In this document: positions 1 to 6,472 of the stretch, one piece after another
How positions within the stretch are numbered: position 1 is the first letter of the stretch
Layout: every line of letters starts with the position of its first letter
NCBI GenBank assembly: GCA_017504735.1
Contig: JAFVQP010000210.1
Coordinates: 1 to 9,716, forward strand
Direction: 5' to 3'
DNA length: 9,716 nt
Source: Clostridia bacterium
GTDB taxonomy: Bacteria; Bacillota_A; Clostridia; Christensenellales; Borkfalkiaceae
The notes under the pieces: generated by a model
What the model was told of the DNA's origin: nothing
Seen by the model: the letters and a program-made list of their open reading frames with translations, nothing else
The model's database searches: none
Program-made: the position numbers and the translations under genes

Positions 1-841
1 ACCTAATTTCTTCTTCTAATACTACGCCGTATTTTTCATAAACGGCGGCCTTTATCTTTTGTATCAACAAACAAATATCCTTTGCCGTTGCATTTTGGTC
101 GTTTATAATGAAATTTGCGTGCAGTTCCGACACTTTTGCGCCGCCGACACGCACACCTTTTAAGCCTGCCCCTTCAATAAGAGCACCTGCGGAACCCCCT
201 TGAGGGTTTTTGAAAACACAACCCATACTTTTACCCTTGGGCAAGTGCACACGCTTTGAATACCAACGATGGATTTCACCTTCCACCGCTTGTTTGTCCG
301 ATTTTTCAAGGTGTAAAAGCGCACCAAGAAGAAAATCCTCCGTACGCATAAACACGCTATTTTTATATGCGTATTCACAATCTGATACAGGTAAATTTAA
401 CACTTTACCGTTACGAATCACTCGTACGCTTTTCACAATTTCCGCAACGTATTTACCACCTGCGCCGCCGTTCATATACAGCATACCGCCAAGCGTACAG
501 GGTATCCCGGCAAAAAACTCCGCACCCGTATAACCAACGTCCTTCATATAGCGTAAAAGCGCGCCGCTCGTCACCCCAGCCGCTACAAATATACCCTCTT
601 CCTCTTCACGAATTTCGGTTAATTTCTTCGTGCAAATCACCGTTTTCTTCGTCCCTTCATCGAAGGGTAACACGTTGCTTAAATTACCCACGGCAACCCA
701 AGCGTCTTGTATTGTTGAAAGAAGATATAATACTTCCTCTTCGTTTTGTGGATAATACGCCGTATGTGCAAGACCTCCGCACCCGATTGTGCTGTGCCTG
801 GTAAAATCGAAAGGACTTTCCGTATAAATTTTTATAGGCAA
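1..841 (-). CDS. murB: UDP-N-acetylenolpyruvoylglucosamine reductase MurB, 3' end cut by window edge
   Basis: MurB reduces UDP-GlcNAc-enolpyruvate to UDP-MurNAc with NADPH and FAD, the second committed step of peptidoglycan precursor synthesis in the cytoplasm. The frame is open for 280 codons and leaves the window at the left edge. Visible family landmarks are an IPCTLGG FAD-loop segment (about residues 113-119) and a YAYKNS segment (157-162). The C-terminal substrate domain shows GCVFKNP (207-213), SAGALIEGAGLKG (217-229), VGGAKVSELHANFIIN (232-247) and LEEEIR at the end. Position 208, the general acid (Ser in E. coli), is Cys. Lys160 stands where Arg is usual, and the usual GxGSN loop reads GNLSN. 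The start is TTG at 841, preceded by AGAGGTGA at good spacing. No ATG lies near the expected N-terminus, and an in-frame stop (872-874) lies close upstream. Family length is about 300, so only a short tail should be missing. The identity is firm; whether this is the cell's only MurB is unknown. Confidence 0.93.
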   Translation of the reverse strand, partial: MPIKIYTESPFDFTRHSTIGCGGLAHTAYYPQNEEEVLYLLSTIQDAWVAVGNLSNVLPFDEGTKKTVICTKKLTEIREEEEGIFVAAGVTSGALLRYMKDVGYTGAEFFAGIPCTLGGMLYMNGGAGGKYVAEIVKSVRVIRNGKVLNLPVSDCEYAYKNSVFMRTEDFLLGALLHLEKSDKQAVEGEIHRWYSKRVHLPKGKSMGCVFKNPQGGSAGALIEGAGLKGVRVGGAKVSELHANFIINDQNATAKDICLLIQKIKAAVYEKYGVVLEEEIR

Positions 842-848
842 AATGTGT

Positions 849-856
849 TCACCTCT
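849..856 (-). promoter_or_regulatory. Ribosome binding site that fixes the TTG start of murB
   Basis: Read on the minus strand, AGAGGTGA lies 7 bases before the TTG at 841-839. It supports a non-ATG start for murB, because the first in-frame ATG (residue 99) falls inside the FAD-binding domain. Confidence 0.7.
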
Positions 857-885
857 ATTGTAGCATATTTTTTAGAGTTTTGAAA
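857..885 (-). promoter_or_regulatory. Possible murB promoter (extended -10 type)
   Basis: On the minus strand TGCTACAAT gives an extended -10 (TACAAT at 857-862), with only a poor -35 match (TTTCAA at 880-885, 17-base spacer). The predicted transcription start would fall in or next to the murB ribosome binding site, which makes the leader very short. A second weak option lies further upstream: TTGAAA near 914-919 with TATGAA about 18 bases on. Some promoter is expected here because a terminator separates nagA from murB, but which box is used is uncertain. Confidence 0.35.
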
Positions 886-924
886 GTATTTCATAGAAAT
901 TTTTTATAAAATTTTTCAAAACTC
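875..924. repeat. 11-base perfect inverted repeat upstream of murB
   Basis: The arms at 875-885 (GAGTTTTGAAA on plus) and 914-924 (TTTCAAAACTC) are exact reverse complements separated by 28 bases. The AT-rich spacer contains a small nested dyad, ATTTC-ATA-GAAAT (888-900). One arm overlaps the possible -35 of murB. It could be a pair of operator half-sites or a transcribed hairpin; the sequence alone does not decide. Confidence 0.6.
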
Positions 925-965
925 CTCTTTTTATCTATATGCGACAATTCTTGCAGCCAGACACA

Positions 966-1000
966 TACAAAAGGAGCCCGAATAAACTCCGAACTCCTTT
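966..1000 (-). terminator. Intrinsic terminator after nagA
   Basis: Minus-strand arms at 990-1000 and 970-980 form an 11-pair stem (AAAGGAGTTCG with CGGGCTCCTTT, two G-U pairs) around a 9-base loop. A short T run (TTTT) overlaps the 3' end of the stem. The stem starts 13 bases after the nagA stop. The T tract is short, so termination may be partial. Confidence 0.75.
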
Positions 1001-1013
1001 CTCACAATCAATT

Positions 1014-2162
1014 TTACGCTTGGTAAATCACTTTACCACCGCGAACGGTCAATACTACGTCGTAGTTGGCATTTAACACGGTAAAATCCGCACGCTTGCC
1101 GACCTCGATGCTACCAGCCTCATGGTCAATCTTTAACATACGAGCAGGATTAATCGTTGCATAATCAACTGCTTGCGTGAAGGGCACGCCTACCTTTTCT
1201 ACCATATTTTGCACGGCACGATTCATACGAAGCACACTGCCTGCAAGCGTACCGTCTTCCAAACGAGCTTCACCATTCTTTACGTAAACGACTTGACCGC
1301 CAAGTTCGCTAACACCGTCGGGAATACCCTTTGCACGCATTGCGTCCGTGATCAAGCTGAGCTTATCCAAGGGTTTATTTTTTACAAGCAAACGCATTGC
1401 CGGTACGGAAACGTGAATGGTATCCGCAATCAATTCGCAGTTCAAATCATCAATAAGCATTGCGCTGCCTACGGTGCCGATTTCACGGTGATGAAGCGCC
1501 GTTTGCGCGTTATAGGTGTGCGTTACGTTGCTTGCACCGTTTGCAACCGCCTTTTCGATATCGTTATATTTCGCACCCGTATGGCCGATGGAAGACACAA
1601 TGCCCTGCTTGGTCAAATGGCAAATAAATTCTTCCGCGCCTTCCACTTCGGGGGCAAGCGTTACGATACGGATTGCGTTACCGCTTGCCGCATTGTAACC
1701 GTCAAACACCGTAATATCAGGGGTTTTTACATATTCTAAAGGTTGTGCGCCCTTATGCGCCGCCGCAATAAACGGACCTTCCAAATGCACACCCACTACA
1801 CGTGCGCCTTCGTCAGAATTTGCTTCGCGGTACGCTTTTACAGCTTCCATCGCTTTCGTGATATTTTCAGGGCTTTGGGTCATAGTTGTAACGAGGAAAG
1901 AGGTCGTACCTTCCGCCGCAATCGTCTTTGCGATGATGGCAATATCCTCTACCGTGCCGTCCATACCGTCTGAACCGCCTGCGCCGTGAATGTGTTGGTC
2001 AACGAAGCCAGGCAATACGATTGCATCTTCGGGCAATTCGATCACTTCCGCGTCCTTTACACCGCAACGGGAAATTTTTTCAATTTTTTCATCAAAGCAC
2101 AACGTGCATTTTTTCAAGCCTTCACCACCTACGTAAACGGTGGCGTTTTTGAAACACTTCAT
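1014..2162 (-). CDS. nagA: N-acetylglucosamine-6-phosphate deacetylase NagA
   Basis: NagA is a cytoplasmic amidohydrolase that deacetylates GlcNAc-6-P to GlcN-6-P and acetate, used for chitin or mucin sugar catabolism and for recycling peptidoglycan amino sugars. The 382-residue length is typical. The TIM-barrel metal and substrate landmarks are present in order: HxH at H57/H59 in GFVDQHIHG, the metal-ligand E128 in GVHLEGPF followed by AHKGAQP, H194 in IGHTGA, H215 in THTYNAQ with HHREIG after it, and the catalytic D273 in LITDAMRAKG. A late ARMLKIDHEAGSIEVGKRAD segment is the usual return to the small beta domain. The ATG at 2162 follows AGAGGAG by 8-9 bases, and the kinase-like gene upstream ends 16 bases before it, so the two are co-transcribed. 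A terminator follows. No nagB lies in the window, so the next catabolic step is encoded elsewhere or off the edge. Confidence 0.97.
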   Translation of the reverse strand: MKCFKNATVYVGGEGLKKCTLCFDEKIEKISRCGVKDAEVIELPEDAIVLPGFVDQHIHGAGGSDGMDGTVEDIAIIAKTIAAEGTTSFLVTTMTQSPENITKAMEAVKAYREANSDEGARVVGVHLEGPFIAAAHKGAQPLEYVKTPDITVFDGYNAASGNAIRIVTLAPEVEGAEEFICHLTKQGIVSSIGHTGAKYNDIEKAVANGASNVTHTYNAQTALHHREIGTVGSAMLIDDLNCELIADTIHVSVPAMRLLVKNKPLDKLSLITDAMRAKGIPDGVSELGGQVVYVKNGEARLEDGTLAGSVLRMNRAVQNMVEKVGVPFTQAVDYATINPARMLKIDHEAGSIEVGKRADFTVLNANYDVVLTVRGGKVIYQA

Positions 2163-2178
2163 TTGTATAACTCCTCTC

Positions 2179-3558
2179 TTATTTGCTTGCAGGAAGGGAT
2201 GCAGCTGCGATACTCTGCCCTACGCGGCGGCTGTTTTCATCGGGTAAACCGATGTCAAGCGTTGCAAATTCGGGATATTCTTCCGTAAGCACCTTTTTGC
2301 AGGTTGCCAAAATGATATCGCCGCCTTTGCCGCCCATTACACGGCCAAGCAACAACATGTGCTTAATGTCGTAGAATTTTGCATAGAAGGGAATGGTATG
2401 CGCAAGATATACACCAATATCTTCGTAGATTTGAGCAGCCAAAGGATCATCGTTTGCCATAAGAGCTTGAATTTCCTTCAATTTCTGTGCAGGGGTAAGA
2501 CCTTCTGCAAACTTATGACCGCCTGCTTCTGCAAGTTTAATGACTGCGTCCTGCGAGAAATACTTACAGCCAACACCAAAGTCGCCGCTCCATTCGTCCT
2601 GCATAGCACCTTCGTTGAAATCTACGGGTGCGAATGCAAGTTCGGACAACCAACCGTTGATACCGCCGTTCATATTGATGTAACCAACTGCTTCGCTGGT
2701 ACCCATTGCAATACCCAAAACGCCGTTGTCTTCAAGGTCGATTGCACCAGCCAAAGCCGTTACGTCGCCGTCGTTTGCAACTTCCAAAGGAATTTCCTTA
2801 CCATATTCCTTGCTCATTTCCTTTGCTACGTTGATGTACATATTCTTCACGTAGTCGCCATGTTGTTTCTTGTCAACCTTGATGAACAAAGATGCAACCA
2901 TGATTTTGTTGTCAACGTAAACACCTGCGGAAGATACACCGATGGTGTCAACGGTAGGCATTTTGGAAGCCGCCGTCTTCATTGCCGTCAAAATTTCATT
3001 GTAATGATAGGTAGGATCTTCCGTAACCTTCGGATTCCATACAACTTCTTCACTGTAAACAACTTCACCATTGATTACCGCGCTTACCTTTCTATCCGAA
3101 CCGCCCGCATCGAAACCGATACGGCAACCATCCAAATAACCGCCTACACGGATAGATGCATTCTTTTGTTCGGGGATTTCATTTTCTTCCAACCATTCCA
3201 CTTCGAAAGGTTTTTCATAAACGCCGCTCATAAATTCTACGTCGAACGCACGGATACCTTCCATCGTGTATGCTTGTTTTAAGTATTCGTAAATAGATTT
3301 GCTGCCTGCAACGGAGATTTTAAACCCGCCGACAACCCACAAAATCGTCTTTGCAAGACGTTCAGCCACACGGAAATTCAACGCATCGTTGATACCATCC
3401 GCCAAAGCTTCATATTTATATACGTAATTGTAACCGCCGCTACGTTCCGCTACAAGCGTTACGGCTACGGGTTTACCGCTCTTTTTAACCTCTGCGTCGA
3501 AGTCGTTAAGCGCTTTAATCATAGGGTAAAAGTTTTTATCTAAAACGGGTAATTTCAT
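2179..3558 (-). CDS. ROK/ASKHA-type sugar kinase homologue with an extra N-terminal domain
   Basis: This 459-residue protein is much longer than a classic ROK kinase (about 300). Residues 1 to about 140 form an extra region I do not recognise. From about 145 the ASKHA kinase elements appear in order: phosphate-1 loop IGFDAGGS (D150, G152-G153), GVSSAGV (207-213), VANDGDVTALAGA with the likely catalytic base D263 (260-272), phosphate-2 loop GIAMGTSEAVG (282-292), and a glycine-rich LLLGRVMGGKGGD (402-414) in the adenosine-site position. The ROK zinc motif CxCGxxGCxE is absent; only GVGCKYFSQDA (328-338) sits where it should be. The ATG at 3558 follows AGGAG and a strong promoter. Because nagA follows 16 bases downstream, phosphorylation of GlcNAc or a related amino sugar is the natural guess, but the substrate is inferred only from context. 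A glucokinase, or a sensor that has lost catalysis, remains possible. Confidence 0.8.
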   Translation of the reverse strand: MKLPVLDKNFYPMIKALNDFDAEVKKSGKPVAVTLVAERSGGYNYVYKYEALADGINDALNFRVAERLAKTILWVVGGFKISVAGSKSIYEYLKQAYTMEGIRAFDVEFMSGVYEKPFEVEWLEENEIPEQKNASIRVGGYLDGCRIGFDAGGSDRKVSAVINGEVVYSEEVVWNPKVTEDPTYHYNEILTAMKTAASKMPTVDTIGVSSAGVYVDNKIMVASLFIKVDKKQHGDYVKNMYINVAKEMSKEYGKEIPLEVANDGDVTALAGAIDLEDNGVLGIAMGTSEAVGYINMNGGINGWLSELAFAPVDFNEGAMQDEWSGDFGVGCKYFSQDAVIKLAEAGGHKFAEGLTPAQKLKEIQALMANDDPLAAQIYEDIGVYLAHTIPFYAKFYDIKHMLLLGRVMGGKGGDIILATCKKVLTEEYPEFATLDIGLPDENSRRVGQSIAAASLPASK

Positions 3559-3590
3559 AATAGTACTCCTATTTTCAATTTTATAATTTT

Positions 3591-3620
3591 ATTATAGCAC
3601 ATACACGTGTGCTTTTTCAA
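3591..3620 (-). promoter_or_regulatory. Promoter of the kinase-nagA operon
   Basis: On the minus strand: -35 TTGAAA (3615-3620), an 18-base spacer, and -10 TATAAT (3591-3596) with an upstream TG (TGTGC before the box). It lies about 30 bases upstream of the kinase ATG and downstream of the pgcA terminator, so it can serve the kinase and nagA independently of the mutase operon. Confidence 0.85.
3597..3612. promoter_or_regulatory. Candidate operator: dyad filling the spacer of the kinase-nagA promoter
   Basis: The plus strand reads GCACATACACGTGTGC. It contains the perfect 8-base palindrome ACACGTGT (3603-3610), and its ends are GCACA and TGTGC arms on the minus strand. It lies between the -35 and -10 boxes, where a bound repressor would block RNA polymerase. 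The binding protein is unknown. Confidence 0.4.
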
Positions 3621-3625
3621 TAGAA

Positions 3626-3655
3626 ATTCTTTCATTTTTTTGTGGTATTCTTTCA
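3626..3655 (-). repeat. Two 9-base direct repeats just upstream of the -35 box
   Basis: TGAAAGAAT occurs twice on the minus strand, at 3647-3655 and 3626-3634. The copies are 21 bases apart, about two helical turns, and the nearer one is five bases from the -35 of the kinase-nagA promoter. That is a typical activator position, but in AT-rich DNA chance is a real alternative. Confidence 0.35.
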
Positions 3656-3661
3656 CAAGTT

Positions 3662-3673
3662 TTTCGCGCGAAA
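3662..3673. repeat. 12-base perfect palindrome between the pgcA terminator and the kinase promoter
   Basis: TTTCGCGCGAAA is exactly self-complementary and stands out as GC-rich core in an AT-rich gap. It lies about 42 bases upstream of the -35 box. A dimeric regulator site is plausible; no family can be named from the sequence. Confidence 0.45.
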
Positions 3674-3677
3674 TTTT

Positions 3678-3709
3678 CAAAAAGAAAGCCGTCCCTTGAA
3701 AGGAACGGC
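3678..3709 (-). terminator. Intrinsic terminator after the phosphohexomutase gene
   Basis: On the minus strand GCCGTTCC (3702-3709) and GGGACGGC (3688-3695) form an 8-pair GC-rich stem with one T-G pair and a six-base loop. TTTCTTTTTG follows. It begins 8 bases after the mutase stop codon, so it is a strong, well placed terminator. Confidence 0.93.
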
Positions 3710-3717
3710 ATATAGGA

Positions 3718-5439
3718 TTAATTTTTCGCTTTTTCAAGCATAGCATTGACGTCTTTTTGCAGTTCTGCAAGCTTCGCATTTGTGGCCGCCTCGTCCTTTG
3801 CTTTTAACGAATAGTAAATTTTGAGCTTGGGTTCGGTACCGCTGGGACGTACGCAAACAAACGAACCGCCTGCAAGTTCGTAATAAACGCAATTGCATTT
3901 GGGGATATCCATATCTTCCACTGCGCCATTTTCCAAAACAGTACGCTTTGCCGCGCTGTAATCACGAATTGCTTCTACCTTAATTCCAGCAAAATCGGTG
4001 GGTTTCATACTCTTCAACGCATCCACAACCGCATTCATTTCCTTCATTGCATTTAAGCCAGAATACTGGATAGAAACGTTTTTGTCGAGTACGTAGCCGT
4101 ATTTTGCGTAGATTTCCTGCAAACGCCCATACACCGTTTTACCGATATAGGTGTAGTAGCATACCATTTCCGCACAAAGCATCGACGCAACGACTGCGTC
4201 CTTGTCTCTTGCGTGCGTGCCGCGCAAATACCCACAAGATTCTTCAAACCCGAATATGTAGGTATGCTTATTGTCGCGTTCCCATTGTTTAATTTTTTCA
4301 CCGATAAATTTAAACCCTACGGGGGTTTCGTACAACGTCACGCCGTAATCGTCACAAAGCGCCTTTGCCATACCCGTCGTCACGAAAGATTTTACCACCG
4401 CCGCATTAGAAGGCATAGCGTTATCCTCGGATAATCTCGTTAAGATATAATCAAGAAGCAAAATCCCCACTTGGTTACCCGAAAGCGCAACAAATTCCCC
4501 CTTCTCATCCTTCAATGCAACGCCAAGGCGGTCAGAGTCAGGGTCCGTACCAAATACAACGTCGGCATTAATTTCATTTGCCAAAGCAATCCCCATTGAA
4601 AGGGTTTCTTTAAATTCTGGGTTAGGGACTTTTACAGTCGAAAATTCGGTATCCTTCGTTGTTTGCGCTTCTACCACCGTCGTATTGATACCAAGCTTTT
4701 TCAAGATGGTGGTAACGGGTACGTAACCGCTGCCGTGAACGGGGGTATAAACGAGTTTCAAATCCTTCCCGCATTTTTCTACCGCTTCCTTAGAAAGGGT
4801 AAGTTTCGACAATTCCTCAATATAATCTTCGTCCAACTTCTTGGGCACGGGAAGAATTAAGGAGCTGTTTTCGTCCGCCGTTACGGAAAGATAATCGTCA
4901 ATTTGATTGATGTAAGAAACCACTTTTTCCGTATCTTCAGGGGACATTTGCGCACCGTCCGCACCATATACCTTATAACCATTATATTCTTTAGGGTTGT
5001 GGCTTGCGGTAATCATAATACCTGCAATCGTCCCTAAATAACGCACCGCATAAGAAAGCATAGGTACAGGGTGTACGTCGTCAAAGAGGTATGCTTTGAT
5101 GCCGTTTTTCGCCAAAACACCTGCCGCCGCCTTTGCAAATTCTTCCGATTTTCTTCTCGTGTCGTAAGAAATAACAACGCCCTGCGTCTGTTCTTCTGTG
5201 CTTAAGGTTTTAATCCATTCCGCCAAACCCTGCGTTGCACGCATTACGGTGTAAATATTCATCATATTGATACCATAGCCGATAACGCCACGCATACCTG
5301 CCGTACCAAATTCCATTTCACCGCCAAAACGGTATTCCAGCTCCTTTTCATTGCCTTGTAAAGCCAACAATTCCGCTTTGCCTTCCGCGCATAAAACGGG
5401 ATTATTTAACCATTCTTGATATTTTACCTGATAATCCAT
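3718..5439 (-). CDS. pgcA: Phospho-sugar mutase (alpha-phosphoglucomutase/phosphomannomutase, PgcA type)
   Basis: This enzyme moves a phosphate between C6 and C1 of hexoses (Glc-6-P/Glc-1-P, Man-6-P/Man-1-P) through a phosphoserine, supplying NDP-sugar, glycolipid and polysaccharide synthesis in the cytoplasm. The 573 residues fit the long PgcA class (B. subtilis PgcA is similar) rather than the shorter GlmM. All four active-site loops are intact: phosphoserine S146 in TASHNPKEYNG, metal-binding D299/D301/D303 in GTDPDSDRLG, sugar-selecting FGFEESCGYL (E399-S401), and phosphate-binding RPSGTEPK (531-538), with GTAGMRG near the N-terminus (45-51). I start at the ATG at 5439 because GGAGG lies 5 bases before it. 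A GTG four codons further upstream is in frame but overlaps that binding site. The membrane-protein gene upstream stops 20 bases earlier, so it is the last gene of that operon. Glucose versus mannose preference cannot be read from the sequence. Confidence 0.95.
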   Translation of the reverse strand: MDYQVKYQEWLNNPVLCAEGKAELLALQGNEKELEYRFGGEMEFGTAGMRGVIGYGINMMNIYTVMRATQGLAEWIKTLSTEEQTQGVVISYDTRRKSEEFAKAAAGVLAKNGIKAYLFDDVHPVPMLSYAVRYLGTIAGIMITASHNPKEYNGYKVYGADGAQMSPEDTEKVVSYINQIDDYLSVTADENSSLILPVPKKLDEDYIEELSKLTLSKEAVEKCGKDLKLVYTPVHGSGYVPVTTILKKLGINTTVVEAQTTKDTEFSTVKVPNPEFKETLSMGIALANEINADVVFGTDPDSDRLGVALKDEKGEFVALSGNQVGILLLDYILTRLSEDNAMPSNAAVVKSFVTTGMAKALCDDYGVTLYETPVGFKFIGEKIKQWERDNKHTYIFGFEESCGYLRGTHARDKDAVVASMLCAEMVCYYTYIGKTVYGRLQEIYAKYGYVLDKNVSIQYSGLNAMKEMNAVVDALKSMKPTDFAGIKVEAIRDYSAAKRTVLENGAVEDMDIPKCNCVYYELAGGSFVCVRPSGTEPKLKIYYSLKAKDEAATNAKLAELQKDVNAMLEKAKN

Positions 5440-5444
5440 TTTTT

Positions 5445-5449
5445 CCTCC
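5445..5449 (-). promoter_or_regulatory. Ribosome binding site that decides the pgcA start
   Basis: GGAGG on the minus strand is followed by five A residues and the ATG at 5439-5437. It overlaps an alternative in-frame GTG at 5451-5449, which argues against that longer start. Confidence 0.75.
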
Positions 5450-5459
5450 ACATCTATAT

Positions 5460-6461
5460 TTATTCGTTTTCCTGTTCCGTTACAACCTTTTCCTCTTCTT
5501 TTTCCATTTCCTCTATATATTCGAAGAAATGTTCGCTGTCGCCGTAATCGGGATTGGTTGCAATCGTATCGTAGGTAATAAAATATTTTTTACCCTTCAT
5601 TGTATAATAATTTACGTATTGTTCGCAAATCAACAATAAATACGAGGTCGGTATCGTAAGTAATAATGCGCTACCAAACGTAAACACCGCCGCCATTGCA
5701 TTAAGAATAATAATTAAATACACCGTTACAACGTACAAGCAATAGGTTTTCCCAACTTGACGTTTTTCTCTCTTATTTGTGGTGTGAATCGCTTCGCCTA
5801 AACGTTTTCCATCCGTGGTCATTGCAGGCATCCATTGGCTGGTAAACGTCAATTTTAACGATTGCAACGCCACAATTAAAGTAACGGATAAGAACAACGC
5901 CGCAAGCAACGGCAAGAAATGTAACAGCACAAAACACAACGATAAAGTGCCTACGTCAAACAAGAAAACAACGGGTACGTACAACAACGCATATTTACTC
6001 GCCTTGCCAAGGTTTGCGATAAATGTCGTAAAGAAAGGCGTATCCGTGTACGTTGCCATTTTATCATTGATAATACTGCCCATCGCAAAATACACCAACG
6101 TATCGACATATCGTTTAAGAAGGTACACCAAAACGCAACCTATGCATACCAAAATAAGTTCTAATCTCATCGAAATAATGTAATCGAACAACTGCTTTAA
6201 ATTTCCGTTTTCCCCAAAGACCATTTTCACGTATTCGCTTGGCGAAGTTGTATCGTGCCCTACAAAGGAAAGGAAAATATTTTTAAAATTATGGATAAGC
6301 GTCTTCGTCACGTCCGCTTCGGCAATTTCCATCAATTCTGGCAAAACAAACGCACTGCACAGCGCAATCACAATCAACGTCATAACCGCACGGTATAACA
6401 ACAGTTTAAACGCGTGCTTAAAATCCTCCATTAACAAACGAATACTGTTTGCAAATCTCAT
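5460..6461 (-). CDS. Multi-pass membrane protein of unknown function (second of a related pair)
   Basis: I do not recognise a named family for this 333-residue protein. It has about six hydrophobic segments, near residues 24-42, 98-116, 154-170, 172-200, 239-261 and 262-285. A long loop of about 55 residues lies between the first two. The C-terminal tail (about 305-333) is very acidic (EEMEKEEEK) and probably cytoplasmic. It resembles its upstream neighbour in layout: both have a short amphipathic N-terminus, a late segment ending WMPAM or WLPCM, then a G-x-R-x-x-E-A stretch, then two more membrane segments, so they may be distant paralogues forming a heteromeric unit. The ATG at 6461 follows GAGGTG, which overlaps the stop of the upstream gene (11-base gap), indicating translational coupling. 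It ends 20 bases before pgcA. A role in envelope sugar or lipid metabolism is only a guess from that context. Confidence 0.8.
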   Translation of the reverse strand: MRFANSIRLLMEDFKHAFKLLLYRAVMTLIVIALCSAFVLPELMEIAEADVTKTLIHNFKNIFLSFVGHDTTSPSEYVKMVFGENGNLKQLFDYIISMRLELILVCIGCVLVYLLKRYVDTLVYFAMGSIINDKMATYTDTPFFTTFIANLGKASKYALLYVPVVFLFDVGTLSLCFVLLHFLPLLAALFLSVTLIVALQSLKLTFTSQWMPAMTTDGKRLGEAIHTTNKREKRQVGKTYCLYVVTVYLIIILNAMAAVFTFGSALLLTIPTSYLLLICEQYVNYYTMKGKKYFITYDTIATNPDYGDSEHFFEYIEEMEKEEEKVVTEQENE

Positions 6462-6472
6462 ATTCTTTCACC

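Noticed and set aside
160..378. Minus-strand open frame of 72 codons
   Set aside because: It lies wholly inside murB in another frame. The overlapping frame carries the MurB motifs, and this one has no recognisable protein features.
367..804. Plus-strand open frame of 145 codons
   Set aside because: It is antisense to murB, rich in Arg/Ser/Tyr from the complementary strand, with no ribosome binding site or known motif.
875..930. Plus-strand terminator reading of the inverted repeat (stem followed by CTCTTTTT)
   Set aside because: The stem is AT-rich with a 28-base loop, and no plus-strand gene ends nearby.
1173..1739. Plus-strand open frame of 188 codons
   Set aside because: It is antisense to nagA, whose intact motifs on the other strand explain the sequence.
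2359..3282. Plus-strand open frame of 307 codons
   Set aside because: It is antisense to the ROK-like kinase gene. The translated product is Cys/Phe/His-rich without domains, as expected from reading codons backwards.
3555..3779. Minus-strand open frame of 74 codons between pgcA and the kinase gene
   Set aside because: It runs across the pgcA 3' end, its terminator, the kinase promoter and the start of the kinase gene. It has no ribosome binding site and a low-complexity Lys-rich product.
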